From Bacillota bacterium (GTDB lineage: Bacteria; Bacillota_A; Clostridia; Lachnospirales; Lachnospiraceae): a DNA stretch of 64,000 nucleotides. The notes under the pieces were generated by a model. It searched no databases, was not told where the DNA came from, and worked only from the letters and a program-made list of their open reading frames with translations. This document shows, in pieces, positions 35,776 to 42,865 of the stretch. The stretch lies in NCBI GenBank assembly GCA_023407175.1, contig JAEYMU010000030.1, positions 62,001 through 126,000 of the forward strand. Reading direction: 5' to 3'. The translations under genes were made by a program, and so were the position numbers. Numbering within the stretch: position 1 is the stretch's first letter; each line of letters opens with the position of its first letter.

Positions 35776-36162
35776 TCAGTCCTTTTTATAATTTAGCCCC
35801 AGCTCACTTGCCTGGTCCCCGCGCATCCCCCAATTATCAAGAACTGGCTCATTGATAATAATAAATATATCCGCAGGAGAAATATTCAGCCGTTCTCCCA
35901 GCAAACGGATTATTTCTTTTATAACATTTCTCTTTACTTCTTTGCTCCTGCCTGGAAAAAGAGTTAATTCAATAATTGAAAATTTATCTGTTTTTGTTGC
36001 ATTGCGTTCAAAATCTTCCTCTTCAATTTCGTAAATACGTTGAAACCGGTCATCATCCGGAATATTCAATGTATTCATAAGAGCGTCATGTACAGTTTGT
36101 AAAAAAATCTTTTTATATTCCTTTGTCTTCCCCTTTACTATCTCAATCTTTACCAATGGCAT
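35776..36162 (-). CDS. Tautomerase-family protein
   Basis: 128 residues. After Met removal the chain begins PLVKIEIVKGKT, giving the catalytic N-terminal Pro of the tautomerase superfamily; a second beta-alpha-beta unit is at DKFSIIELTLFPGRSKEVKRNVIKEI. Related to the 4-oxalocrotonate tautomerase-like group with fused double units. The probable reaction is keto-enol tautomerisation of a small aromatic or dienoic acid; the substrate is not deducible. Co-directional with the AraC gene, probably one operon. Confidence 0.85.
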   Translation of the reverse strand: MPLVKIEIVKGKTKEYKKIFLQTVHDALMNTLNIPDDDRFQRIYEIEEEDFERNATKTDKFSIIELTLFPGRSKEVKRNVIKEIIRLLGERLNISPADIFIIINEPVLDNWGMRGDQASELGLNYKKD

Positions 36163-36200
36163 ATTATTCCCCTTATTATTGTCTTACGAAATCTACTAAT

Positions 36201-36248
36201 TAAAAAAGCGCAATCCACGGAAAATTTTGCTTTTTCATGCATTGCGCT
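36201..36248 (-). terminator. Terminator of efp
   Basis: Minus-strand AGCGCAAT..ATTGCGCT with TTTTTTAATT after it, 22 bp past the efp stop. It insulates the pepP-efp unit from the accessory genes downstream. Confidence 0.85.
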
Positions 36249-36269
36249 GATTTTAAATAGAATATTCAA

Positions 36270-36827
36270 TTACACTCTCTTCATATATTCGCCGGTTCTG
36301 GTATCAATACTGATCTTATCGCCCTGTTCAACGAATAACGGTACATATACGGTAGCTCCGGTTTCAACAACTGCGGGCTTGGAAGCACCCTGCGCTGTAT
36401 CACCCTTGAAGCCGGGTTCTGTATCTGTAATCACAAGCTCTACAAATAACGGAGGCTCAATTGCGAATACCTGTCCATTATGGGTAAGCATCTTAACCAT
36501 TTCATTCTCTTTCACAAACTTAAGAGAATCACCGATAGCTTCTTCAGTCATTGCGATCTGCTCATAGTTTTCAACGTTCATAAAGTGGTAAAGATCACCG
36601 TCTGAATATAAATATTGCATATCACTTCTATCGATACGCGCCTGCGGATATTTTTCTGTAGGACGGAAGGTTTTTTCAACTACACCGCCGTTCTTAATAT
36701 TCTTTAATTTTGTTCTTACAAATGCTGCGCCCTTACCCGGTTTAACGTGCTGAAACTCTATAATCTGATATACCTGATTGTCCATTTCGATTGTCAAGCC
36801 GTTCCTGAAATCGCCTGCTGAAACCAT
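36270..36827 (-). CDS. efp: Elongation factor P
   Basis: 185 residues, three beta-barrel domains. Relieves ribosome stalling at polyproline. The tip loop [15 protein letters not shown] (about 28-42) carries the Lys that is modified in many bacteria; domain III ends with the signature [11 protein letters not shown]. Follows pepP by 72 bp on the same strand, the usual pepP-efp pairing. In relatives efp usually precedes spoIIIAA; here 5.6 kb of accessory genes intervene. Confidence 0.96.
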   Translation of the reverse strand: MVSAGDFRNGLTIEMDNQVYQIIEFQHVKPGKGAAFVRTKLKNIKNGGVVEKTFRPTEKYPQARIDRSDMQYLYSDGDLYHFMNVENYEQIAMTEEAIGDSLKFVKENEMVKMLTHNGQVFAIEPPLFVELVITDTEPGFKGDTAQGASKPAVVETGATVYVPLFVEQGDKISIDTRTGEYMKRV

Positions 36828-36899
36828 ATGTTACTACTCCTCCTTAGATTGACTACTCTTTAGTCTATAATAACCTGTTATTTTTTGCAACTATTTTTT

Positions 36900-37994
36900 T
36901 TATAATTCAATTAATTCCTTTGTCGAATGGGTGAAATTCTCGCAGCCCTCTTCCGTCACAACAACCAGATCTTCGATACGGACTCCGCCAAAGCCCTTGA
37001 CATAGATACCCGGCTCAACCGTCGTAGTCATGTGGGCCAGAAGAACACTTTCATCTGTCATGTTCAGTCTGGGGTTTTCATGGATATCCAGCCCCACACT
37101 ATGCCCAAGGCCATGCCCAAAGCACCCCTCATAGCCGGCCTTGTATATGATATCCCTGGCTACCTTGTCAACTTCTCGCCCCTGATATCCGGCCTTTAGA
37201 AATTGCAGTGCCTGCAACTGGGCCTCCAATACCGTATTATAAATTGATCTTTGCTTTTCATTTGCCTTTCCGATAATGATTGTTCTTGTCATATCGGAGC
37301 AGTAGCCCTCATAGACACAGCCAAAATCCATAGTAAGAAAATCTCCCTGCTCAATCCGCTTACGGGAGGGCACTGCATGGGGCATGGAGGAGTTTATCCC
37401 CGAGGCAACGATGGAGGAAAAGCTGATACCATCAGCTCCTTTTAGTTTCAGCAAAAATTCGATCTGTGCCGCAATCTCAAGCTCTGTCATTCCAGGCTTA
37501 ATAAAGCCGAGAATATCGGTAAATACCTTGTCTCCTATCTCCTCAGCCTTTTTTATAAACTCAAGTTCTCTGTCGGATTTAATTCGCCGAAGCCTTGTAA
37601 TCTCATCACCGACAGGCACAAGCTCCTTTACAGCAAGCTTTTCCTGAAAACGCCGATAATCGGCAAACAGCATATCCTCTGCTTCAAAGCCAAGGGTCTT
37701 TACTGCATCGGCGCTTATCAGTTCATTCAGCGTCTCCTCATATCCGCCCTTGCCAATCGTTATAATTTCATAATTCTCTGCTTCCTGCTCTGCCTGTATG
37801 GTATAGCGAAAATCCGTTATCACCGCATGTCTCGAAGGTGAGATATACAAATATCCTGTCTCCCCGGCAAAGCCGCTGATATAGCGCATATTCTTACCAT
37901 CGGAAATCAGCATTGCATCCAAATCAAGCTTTTGTAATATGTTCTGTATTTTCTTATAATTGTCCAACTTATCATACCTGTCTTTCTGTATCAA
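36900..37994 (-). CDS. Xaa-Pro aminopeptidase (M24 family)
   Basis: About 364 residues. N-terminal creatinase-like domain (1-125) and C-terminal pita-bread metallopeptidase. Metal ligands: Asp pair in MDFGCVYEGYCSDMTRT (about 225-240), His in GHGLGHSVGLDIHENP (about 300), Glu in TVEPGIY (about 330) and Glu in GGVRIEDLVVV (about 343). It cleaves N-terminal residues before Pro. The frame begins at a TTG (37994) with no clear ribosome-binding site; a TTG nine codons later, after ACAGG, is an alternative. Lies between aroQ and efp. Confidence 0.92.
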   Translation of the reverse strand: MIQKDRYDKLDNYKKIQNILQKLDLDAMLISDGKNMRYISGFAGETGYLYISPSRHAVITDFRYTIQAEQEAENYEIITIGKGGYEETLNELISADAVKTLGFEAEDMLFADYRRFQEKLAVKELVPVGDEITRLRRIKSDRELEFIKKAEEIGDKVFTDILGFIKPGMTELEIAAQIEFLLKLKGADGISFSSIVASGINSSMPHAVPSRKRIEQGDFLTMDFGCVYEGYCSDMTRTIIIGKANEKQRSIYNTVLEAQLQALQFLKAGYQGREVDKVARDIIYKAGYEGCFGHGLGHSVGLDIHENPRLNMTDESVLLAHMTTTVEPGIYVKGFGGVRIEDLVVVTEEGCENFTHSTKELIEL

Positions 37995-38070
37995 TCAATT
38001 CTGCTTTATTTGATTTTCCTGTTTCCTTAGAATATGCACGTAAGCCTGTTTCCATTCACATAACGCCGGT

Positions 38071-38508
38071 TCAGCTCCTTAGCATCTCCATGATTGCATC
38101 CACCGCCAGCAGATAGCCCTGCAATCCAAGCCCTGCAATCTGTCCGCTGCATACGGGAGCGGTAACCGATACATGCCTGAATTCCTCCCGCTGATGGATA
38201 TTGGAGATATGTACTTCTATCTTGGGAGCCGTGATGGAAGCAAGAGCATCGCGGATCGCATAGCTGTAATGGGTATATGCTCCCGGATTGATAATAATAC
38301 CGTCTACCTGATCATGATATGCCTTCTGTATCCGGTCAATAAGCTCTCCCTCATGGTTACTTTGGAAGGTTTCAATCACAACATTCGTCTCCTTTGCCTT
38401 CTCCTCCAGAAGCTTTAACAAATAATTAAAATCCTTAGTTCCATAGACATCTTTTTCCCGAATTCCGAGAAAATTAAGATTTGGTCCGTTAATCACCAAT
38501 ATCTTCAT
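38071..38508 (-). CDS. aroQ: 3-dehydroquinate dehydratase, type II
   Basis: 145 residues. Forms 3-dehydroshikimate in the shikimate pathway. Begins MKILVINGPNLNFLGIRE, with the catalytic Tyr region YGT (about 24), INPGAYTHYSYAIRDAL (about 72-88), and EVHISNIHQREEFRHVSV with the catalytic His (about 98-115). ATG 38508 follows ATGGAGGGAAAGG; longer in-frame starts are unsupported. The hairpin TGCC-GTCA-GGCA (38524-38535) before the ribosome-binding site is identical in sequence to that of argR. Downstream of aroK. Confidence 0.95.
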   Translation of the reverse strand: MKILVINGPNLNFLGIREKDVYGTKDFNYLLKLLEEKAKETNVVIETFQSNHEGELIDRIQKAYHDQVDGIIINPGAYTHYSYAIRDALASITAPKIEVHISNIHQREEFRHVSVTAPVCSGQIAGLGLQGYLLAVDAIMEMLRS

Positions 38509-38560
38509 CCTTTCCCTCCATCCTGCCGTCAGGCACTTTAAACACCGGGCAAAAGCCCGC

Positions 38561-39091
38561 TTATATAACCTTTGAATAGGCTGCAGCAACTGAGGCTGCT
38601 ATTTCATCCACTGTTCTGTTATCCGTCGTTATAATCTTATGGGCTGCTTTCTCATAAAACGGCAATCTGCCTTTAAGCAGCCTGTCCACCCTTTGTTCCA
38701 GCTCCTCGCCCTGCAACAGAGGACGGGTTATATCTTCCTTCAATCTCTCCACTATGGTTTCTCTGGAGGCCTTTAAAAATATGACATAGCCAATATCCTG
38801 AAGCAGCTTCGCATTCTGTTCCCGAAGCGGCAGTCCCCCTCCGGTGGCAAGAACAGTTTCATTTAATCCGGCGGCAAGCTCCCTTAACAGCTCTGTCTCC
38901 ATATCGCGGAAATATTCCTCTCCGTGTTCCGAGAATATATGGCTTATGGTATCCTTGGCCCTCTCCTCCAGCAACTGGTCCGTGTCGTAAAACCGATAGG
39001 ACAATTGCTGTGCGAGCTGTCTTCCGACACTGGTCTTACCAGAGCCCATAAAACCGATTAGTATGATATTTCGCTTCTGCTCCTCGCTCAT
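38561..39091 (-). CDS. aroK: Shikimate kinase
   Basis: 176 residues. Phosphorylates shikimate at O3 with ATP. Walker A GFMGSGKTSVGRQLA (about 12-26), shikimate site YDTDQLLE and FRDMETELLREL, ATGGGLPLR (about 78), and lid RPLL (about 118). The start is ATG 39091 (MSEEQK) after GAGGAG. The yqeG stop lies 9 nt upstream within the same GGAATGAGGAG stretch, so the two are coupled. Works with aroQ next to it and aroE 7 kb away. Confidence 0.95.
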   Translation of the reverse strand: MSEEQKRNIILIGFMGSGKTSVGRQLAQQLSYRFYDTDQLLEERAKDTISHIFSEHGEEYFRDMETELLRELAAGLNETVLATGGGLPLREQNAKLLQDIGYVIFLKASRETIVERLKEDITRPLLQGEELEQRVDRLLKGRLPFYEKAAHKIITTDNRTVDEIAASVAAAYSKVI

Positions 39092-39099
39092 ATTTCTCC

Positions 39100-39618
39100 T
39101 CATTCCTGCTTTATTCTGCCCTTAGCCAGGTCCCGACGGTAGAAATACAATACAATCCGCTCCAGCTTGCGCTTCAATACGATCTGAATTTCCTCCTTGG
39201 GATGGATGGGCTTTACCAGATAGGTCAGCATTCCGATCCGATTCGCTCCATATACATCTGTAAAAAGCTGATCTCCGACAAAAATGGTATTCCCAATGCT
39301 TGTCCCCATTAGCTGTGTTGCCTTGATATAGCTCTTTGTAAGGGGTTTATTAGCTTTATAGATGTAGTTGGTTCCGATCTTTTTATTAAACCGGCTGACC
39401 CGTTCATCACTGTTGTTGGAAATCAGACAGGTCTGAAAGCCTATTTTCTTAAGTCTTGCAAATAATTCAATTGCCCTGGGTGTGGCATCCGCTCCATGCT
39501 CCACCAGTGTATTGTCTATATCAAATAAAATCCCGCGGTATCCCTCTTTATAGAGCTTCTCATAATTGATGTCATAAGAAGAGGGAGCCAGTCTTTTCGG
39601 ATAAAATCTGCGAAGCAT
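39100..39618 (-). CDS. yqeG: YqeG-family HAD IIIA phosphatase
   Basis: 172 residues. HAD motif I LFDIDNTLVEHG (near 31), motif II LISNNS (near 65), motif III Lys region NKPLTKSYIKA (near 87), and motif IV VGDQLFTDVYGANRIG (near 112). Similar to phosphatidylglycerophosphatase-like YqeG proteins. The start is ATG 39618 (MLRRFYPKRLAP) after ATGGAGGTTAGG. Upstream of aroK on the same strand. Confidence 0.9.
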   Translation of the reverse strand: MLRRFYPKRLAPSSYDINYEKLYKEGYRGILFDIDNTLVEHGADATPRAIELFARLKKIGFQTCLISNNSDERVSRFNKKIGTNYIYKANKPLTKSYIKATQLMGTSIGNTIFVGDQLFTDVYGANRIGMLTYLVKPIHPKEEIQIVLKRKLERIVLYFYRRDLAKGRIKQE

Positions 39619-39706
39619 CCTAACCTCCATACAACGAATATGATATCTGCTGCTTTTCTTTCATTATAGCAAGCGCCAGATAAATTAACAAGCCATTTCC
39701 CGTCTC

Positions 39707-40144
39707 CTATTGCTGCGAGATATCTGCAGTACAACTCGGACATTTCGTTGCCTTGACATTAATATCCGTAAAGCAAAAGGGGCACTGCTTTGTGGTCGGC
39801 TCTGCTGCCGGCTCAGGCCTTTTCAGCTTGTTAATCCACTTTACAACAAGAAATACAACAAAGGCCATGATTAAAAAGTTGATTGTACCCGAGATAAATA
39901 AACCGTATTTTATTACGGGGGCTTTGTCATCCAACGCTTCCGCCAGCGAATCATATTGTCCTCCATTCAATGCCAGAAACCAGTTTGTAAAATCTATATT
40001 ACTGGTTATAATACTTAACACTGGCATGATCACATCATTCACCAGTGAACTGACCAGCGAACTGAAGGCTCCGCCTATGATAATACCGACTGCAAGGTCG
40101 ATCATATTGCCCTTTAAGGCAAATTTCTTGAATTCCTTTAACAT
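39707..40144 (-). CDS. mscL: Large-conductance mechanosensitive channel with zinc ribbon tail
   Basis: 145 residues. Helix 1 carries the MscL gate signature (FALKGNMIDLAVGIIIGGAFSSLVSSLVNDVIMP, 6-39) and helix 2 is near 75-100 (GLFISGTINFLIMAFVVFLVVKWI). The C-terminus has a rubredoxin-like zinc ribbon CPFCFTDINVKATKCPSC (about 120-137) in place of the plain helical bundle. The channel releases solutes on hypo-osmotic shock. ATG 40144 follows AGGAGG. Confidence 0.95.
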   Translation of the reverse strand: MLKEFKKFALKGNMIDLAVGIIIGGAFSSLVSSLVNDVIMPVLSIITSNIDFTNWFLALNGGQYDSLAEALDDKAPVIKYGLFISGTINFLIMAFVVFLVVKWINKLKRPEPAAEPTTKQCPFCFTDINVKATKCPSCTADISQQ

Positions 40145-40163
40145 ATTCTTTCCTCCTGATCAT

Positions 40164-40292
40164 TCATGTAAGAATTATTTGAATATTCCGGTATTGCTCT
40201 TCAATTACCCTTTTTGCCTCTTCCAGGTCTGCTGTACCGGACCATGCCAGATATTCTAAAGTTTGCCCATCACTTGCATAGGAATATACATA
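40164..40292 (-). pseudogene. Possible gene remnant upstream of mscL
   Basis: A 42-codon open stretch on the minus strand (YASDGQTLEYLAWSGTADLE near its start, closing at TGA 40164) has a plausible protein composition but no start codon or ribosome-binding site in frame. CGGAGG nearby leads only to an ATG in another frame that stops after 14 codons. It looks like the C-terminal tail of a deleted gene between the PHP gene and mscL. Family not recognised. Confidence 0.3.
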
Positions 40293-40314
40293 CTAAGCAT
40301 CCTCCGGTTTAAAT

Positions 40315-41085
40315 TTACGAAGCAACAACCGGCATTGCCTTTCTCTTCTGAAAAATCACTTCCTGCAGGCCAATATCCTCCATCATATCCTTGGCAAGCT
40401 GAATGTTCGACGCCAGAGACTCCTCTCTATGAGCATCGGAGCCAAAGGTGACATAGGAACCGCCAAGCTCCTTATACCGAAGCAAATGCTCCGGCCCCGG
40501 CAAGGTAGTGGAGAAGCCATACCGAAAGGAGGAGGTATTGATCTCTAAAGCAATATTGTTATGCAGCATCGTTTTAAAAATTTCATCGATTATGTCATTA
40601 TTATAAAGAGCCTCACCCAGACAACGCTTCGGAAAATCCATATGCCCCAGGCTGTCAAAGCCCCCGCAGGAAACTGCCTCAAGCACCTCATTCCAATATA
40701 ATTTAAAATAATCCTCCAGGGTGTACCTCTTCCTCATCTCCCTGTCAGGAAACACCCCATTTACATAATGAACACTGCCAATAATAAAATCATACGGATA
40801 CTGTGCCAATTCCTTAAGCTCCCTCTGGTACAGATGGGGCTCTGAGAACTCAATACCGCTCAACAAGGTAAGCTTATCCTTATAAATGCTTTGCATCATG
40901 CCAAGCTCATCAAAATATTTCTCAGCCTCATAATAACCAAAGCCTTCATCCTCCGGATTATAATCTACATGTTCCGTGAAGCACAGGCAGGTAATCCCCT
41001 TTCGGATAGCCCTGTCGCAGTAGCGCTCCATCCTTTCCCTGGAATCACATGAAAAATAGGTATGTACATGCAAATCAGCCTTCAT
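40315..41085 (-). CDS. PHP-domain histidinol-phosphatase (HisJ family)
   Basis: 256 residues. PHP metal-site motifs: DLHVHTYFS (4-12), FTEHVDY (about 36), GIEFSEPH (about 77), IIGSVHYV (about 101), LGHMDFPKRC (about 146) and TFGSDAHREE (about 217). Dephosphorylates histidinol phosphate or another small phosphoester with a trinuclear metal centre. Not next to other his genes, so the substrate is open. Its start overlaps the end of the upstream GNAT gene by 11 bp. Confidence 0.9.
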   Translation of the reverse strand: MKADLHVHTYFSCDSRERMERYCDRAIRKGITCLCFTEHVDYNPEDEGFGYYEAEKYFDELGMMQSIYKDKLTLLSGIEFSEPHLYQRELKELAQYPYDFIIGSVHYVNGVFPDREMRKRYTLEDYFKLYWNEVLEAVSCGGFDSLGHMDFPKRCLGEALYNNDIIDEIFKTMLHNNIALEINTSSFRYGFSTTLPGPEHLLRYKELGGSYVTFGSDAHREESLASNIQLAKDMMEDIGLQEVIFQKRKAMPVVAS

Positions 41086-41554
41086 TCTTACTCTCCTTTC
41101 CTGTAGCGGCTACTATCTTTTCAAAGCAGACTGCTTCCGGCATAACCATATATTTTCCATAGTTCTCAATACGGTGATAGCCTCTTTTTACATAGAAGGA
41201 AACGGCTTCCTTGTTTATGAGTCTTGTCTCCAGGCGAAGGCTTGCATAACCAAACCCTGCTGCCTTTCTTTCCAGATATTCCAGTACTTGTGTCCCGACA
41301 CCGACATGCTTCAGTCTTGCATACATCCGCTTTACCTCGGCTGTATTATCCTCCATGGGGCGATAGCCTCCGCAGCCGATTGCATTCCCCTTATCGTCAT
41401 AAGCTATTACAAATAATGCTCCGGGAACACCTACATCCTCCGGCTGGAAGGAAGCCCTCCCGCTGCTTCCGGTGATCGCTTCCAGATTCTCTGATAACTC
41501 TTCCATTAATTGAACTGCATCCTCTGAATATGGGCTTGCCTCTATTATTCTCAT
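41075..41554 (-). CDS. GNAT acetyltransferase
   Basis: 159 residues. GNAT motif A is AEVKRMYARLKHVGVGTQVLEYLERKAAGFG (about 70-100; acetyl-CoA loop HVGVGT) and motif B is AVSFYVKRGYHRIENYGKY. The GCGGYRP strand at about 60 is typical of small-molecule N-acetyltransferases of the PaiA/YjcF-like kind. Overlaps the PHP gene and is probably co-transcribed. Substrate unknown. Confidence 0.85.
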   Translation of the reverse strand: MRIIEASPYSEDAVQLMEELSENLEAITGSSGRASFQPEDVGVPGALFVIAYDDKGNAIGCGGYRPMEDNTAEVKRMYARLKHVGVGTQVLEYLERKAAGFGYASLRLETRLINKEAVSFYVKRGYHRIENYGKYMVMPEAVCFEKIVAATGKESKNEG

Positions 41555-41569
41555 ATGCCTCCATACTGT

Positions 41570-42013
41570 CTAAAAATCGGTAAAGTAATAGACAATCTCG
41601 TCATCCTGCGCTTCATAAGATTTTATTCCGCCTGCTTTTTCATATAAGGCACAGGCCGCATAATTGTGTCTATATGTTATCAAATAGAACCGGCAGATAC
41701 CGGTCAATTTGCAGATATCCCTGATGCAGGATAAGAGCTGTAATCCAATTCCCTGCCTCTGATATCCGGGAAGCACCCCTACTTCATGGATATACAGCAT
41801 ATTTCCCTTAGAATCCAAACGGTTCAGCTCATATCCATAGGCAAAACCGATAATCTGGTTATTCTGGATGCAAGCTATTATCCAATTCATCGGATTCCCC
41901 AAAAAATGCATTGCATTTTCCTTGTGAATAAAGTTTTCCCGAAAATCATTGTTCATACGTAAAACCATATCCAAATCTTTTATCTGTAGTTTTCTAAATA
42001 CCCTATTTTGCAT
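41570..42013 (-). CDS. GNAT acetyltransferase
   Basis: 147 residues. Acetyl-CoA loop region is LYIHEVGVLPGYQRQGIGLQLLSCIRDICK (about 73-102, QRQGIG), followed by AACALYEKAGGIKSYE. Resembles aminoglycoside 3-N-acetyltransferase-like GNATs, though resistance should not be assumed. Lies 15 bp before the next GNAT gene in the same direction. Confidence 0.82.
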   Translation of the reverse strand: MQNRVFRKLQIKDLDMVLRMNNDFRENFIHKENAMHFLGNPMNWIIACIQNNQIIGFAYGYELNRLDSKGNMLYIHEVGVLPGYQRQGIGLQLLSCIRDICKLTGICRFYLITYRHNYAACALYEKAGGIKSYEAQDDEIVYYFTDF

Positions 42014-42111
42014 CTATATCCCCACTCATACACTAACATCTGTTTCATCTTTTTTCCATTGTAGTTTATATTAACCGGAAAATCAATTATGTTATTATCT
42101 TATTCATTATA

Positions 42112-42170
42112 AAATGCAGGATACCGGCTTCACTGGTATCCTATACCGGCTATACTGGTATCCTGCATTT
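42112..42170. repeat. Duplicated 22-bp palindromic unit
   Basis: Two 22-bp copies, ATACCGGCTTCACTGGTATC and ATACCGGCTATACTGGTATC (each followed by CT), stand in tandem, each itself a GGATACC / GGTATCC palindrome. The pair is bounded by AAATGCAGG / CCTGCATTT, so the whole makes one long hairpin downstream of the RimJ-like GNAT gene. It could act as a terminator, though the following U tract is weak (ATTTTAT). Confidence 0.5.
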
Positions 42171-42207
42171 CAATGGGGCCGCCGCCCTTCTATTGCTGCT
42201 TTGCAGC

Positions 42208-42765
42208 TTACTCATCCGTGATATACTTCTCATATACGGCGAGGTCATAATAGGTTCCGTCACGCCTGTGCCCAACCTGATATTCATAGCCGGCAAAATG
42301 CATTCCTGCCTTCTGCATCACTCTTCCGGAAGCGAGATTTTGCGTGTCATGCTTCGCAAATATTCTCTGGTATCCTACTTCGTAAAACAAATAATGGAGA
42401 ACTGCCCTGAGAGCCTCGGTCATAATTCCTCTTCCCCAGTAGGCTTTTGCAATGCAATATCCAACCTCACAGGAACGGGTGGAAGCATTGGATATCTCAA
42501 CACTGATAGAGCCTATTGCCACATTCCTGTCCTTCAAGGTAATTGCCCATACATAGGAGCTCCCCATCTCATATTGCAGAGTCCACTGTTTGATTCTTCT
42601 CCTTGATTCCTCCACGTCCTTATGGGGGCCCCATAGCAAATACTTGCATACCTCCGGATCCTTGGCCCAGTTATGGAACATATCTTCAGCATCCTCTGTC
42701 CGGAATCTTCGAAGCAACAACCGTATTGTCTCAACTGATTGTGTTCCCTGATGATGTATCAGCAT
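42208..42765 (-). CDS. GNAT acetyltransferase, RimJ/RimL type
   Basis: 185 residues. Begins with the RimJ/L-like strand TIRLLLRRFRTEDAEDMFHNWAKDPEVCKYLLW; acetyl-CoA motif CEVGYCIAKAYWGRGIMTEALRAV (about 100-123), then NLASGRVMQKAGMHFAG. The family acetylates protein N-termini or small molecules such as antibiotics. It is flanked on both sides by short tandem repeats. Follows pheT on the same strand. Confidence 0.87.
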   Translation of the reverse strand: MLIHHQGTQSVETIRLLLRRFRTEDAEDMFHNWAKDPEVCKYLLWGPHKDVEESRRRIKQWTLQYEMGSSYVWAITLKDRNVAIGSISVEISNASTRSCEVGYCIAKAYWGRGIMTEALRAVLHYLFYEVGYQRIFAKHDTQNLASGRVMQKAGMHFAGYEYQVGHRRDGTYYDLAVYEKYITDE

Positions 42766-42776
42766 TTACAATTCTC

Positions 42777-42826
42777 CGTTCCTCAGGAGAATTTAGTCTC
42801 CCGTTCTTTAAGAGAATTTTGTCTCC
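42777..42826. repeat. 25-bp tandem duplication
   Basis: Two adjacent 25-bp copies beginning CGTTCCTCAGGAGAATTTAG and CGTTCTTTAAGAGAATTTTG, both ending in TCTCC, differ at four or five positions. They lie between the pheT stop and the GNAT start, and on the minus strand GGAGA..TTCTCC can form a small hairpin. Confidence 0.5.
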
Positions 42827-42865
42827 TTAAAAATGCTTATACAGGGACAACCGCTTTTATTCAAA

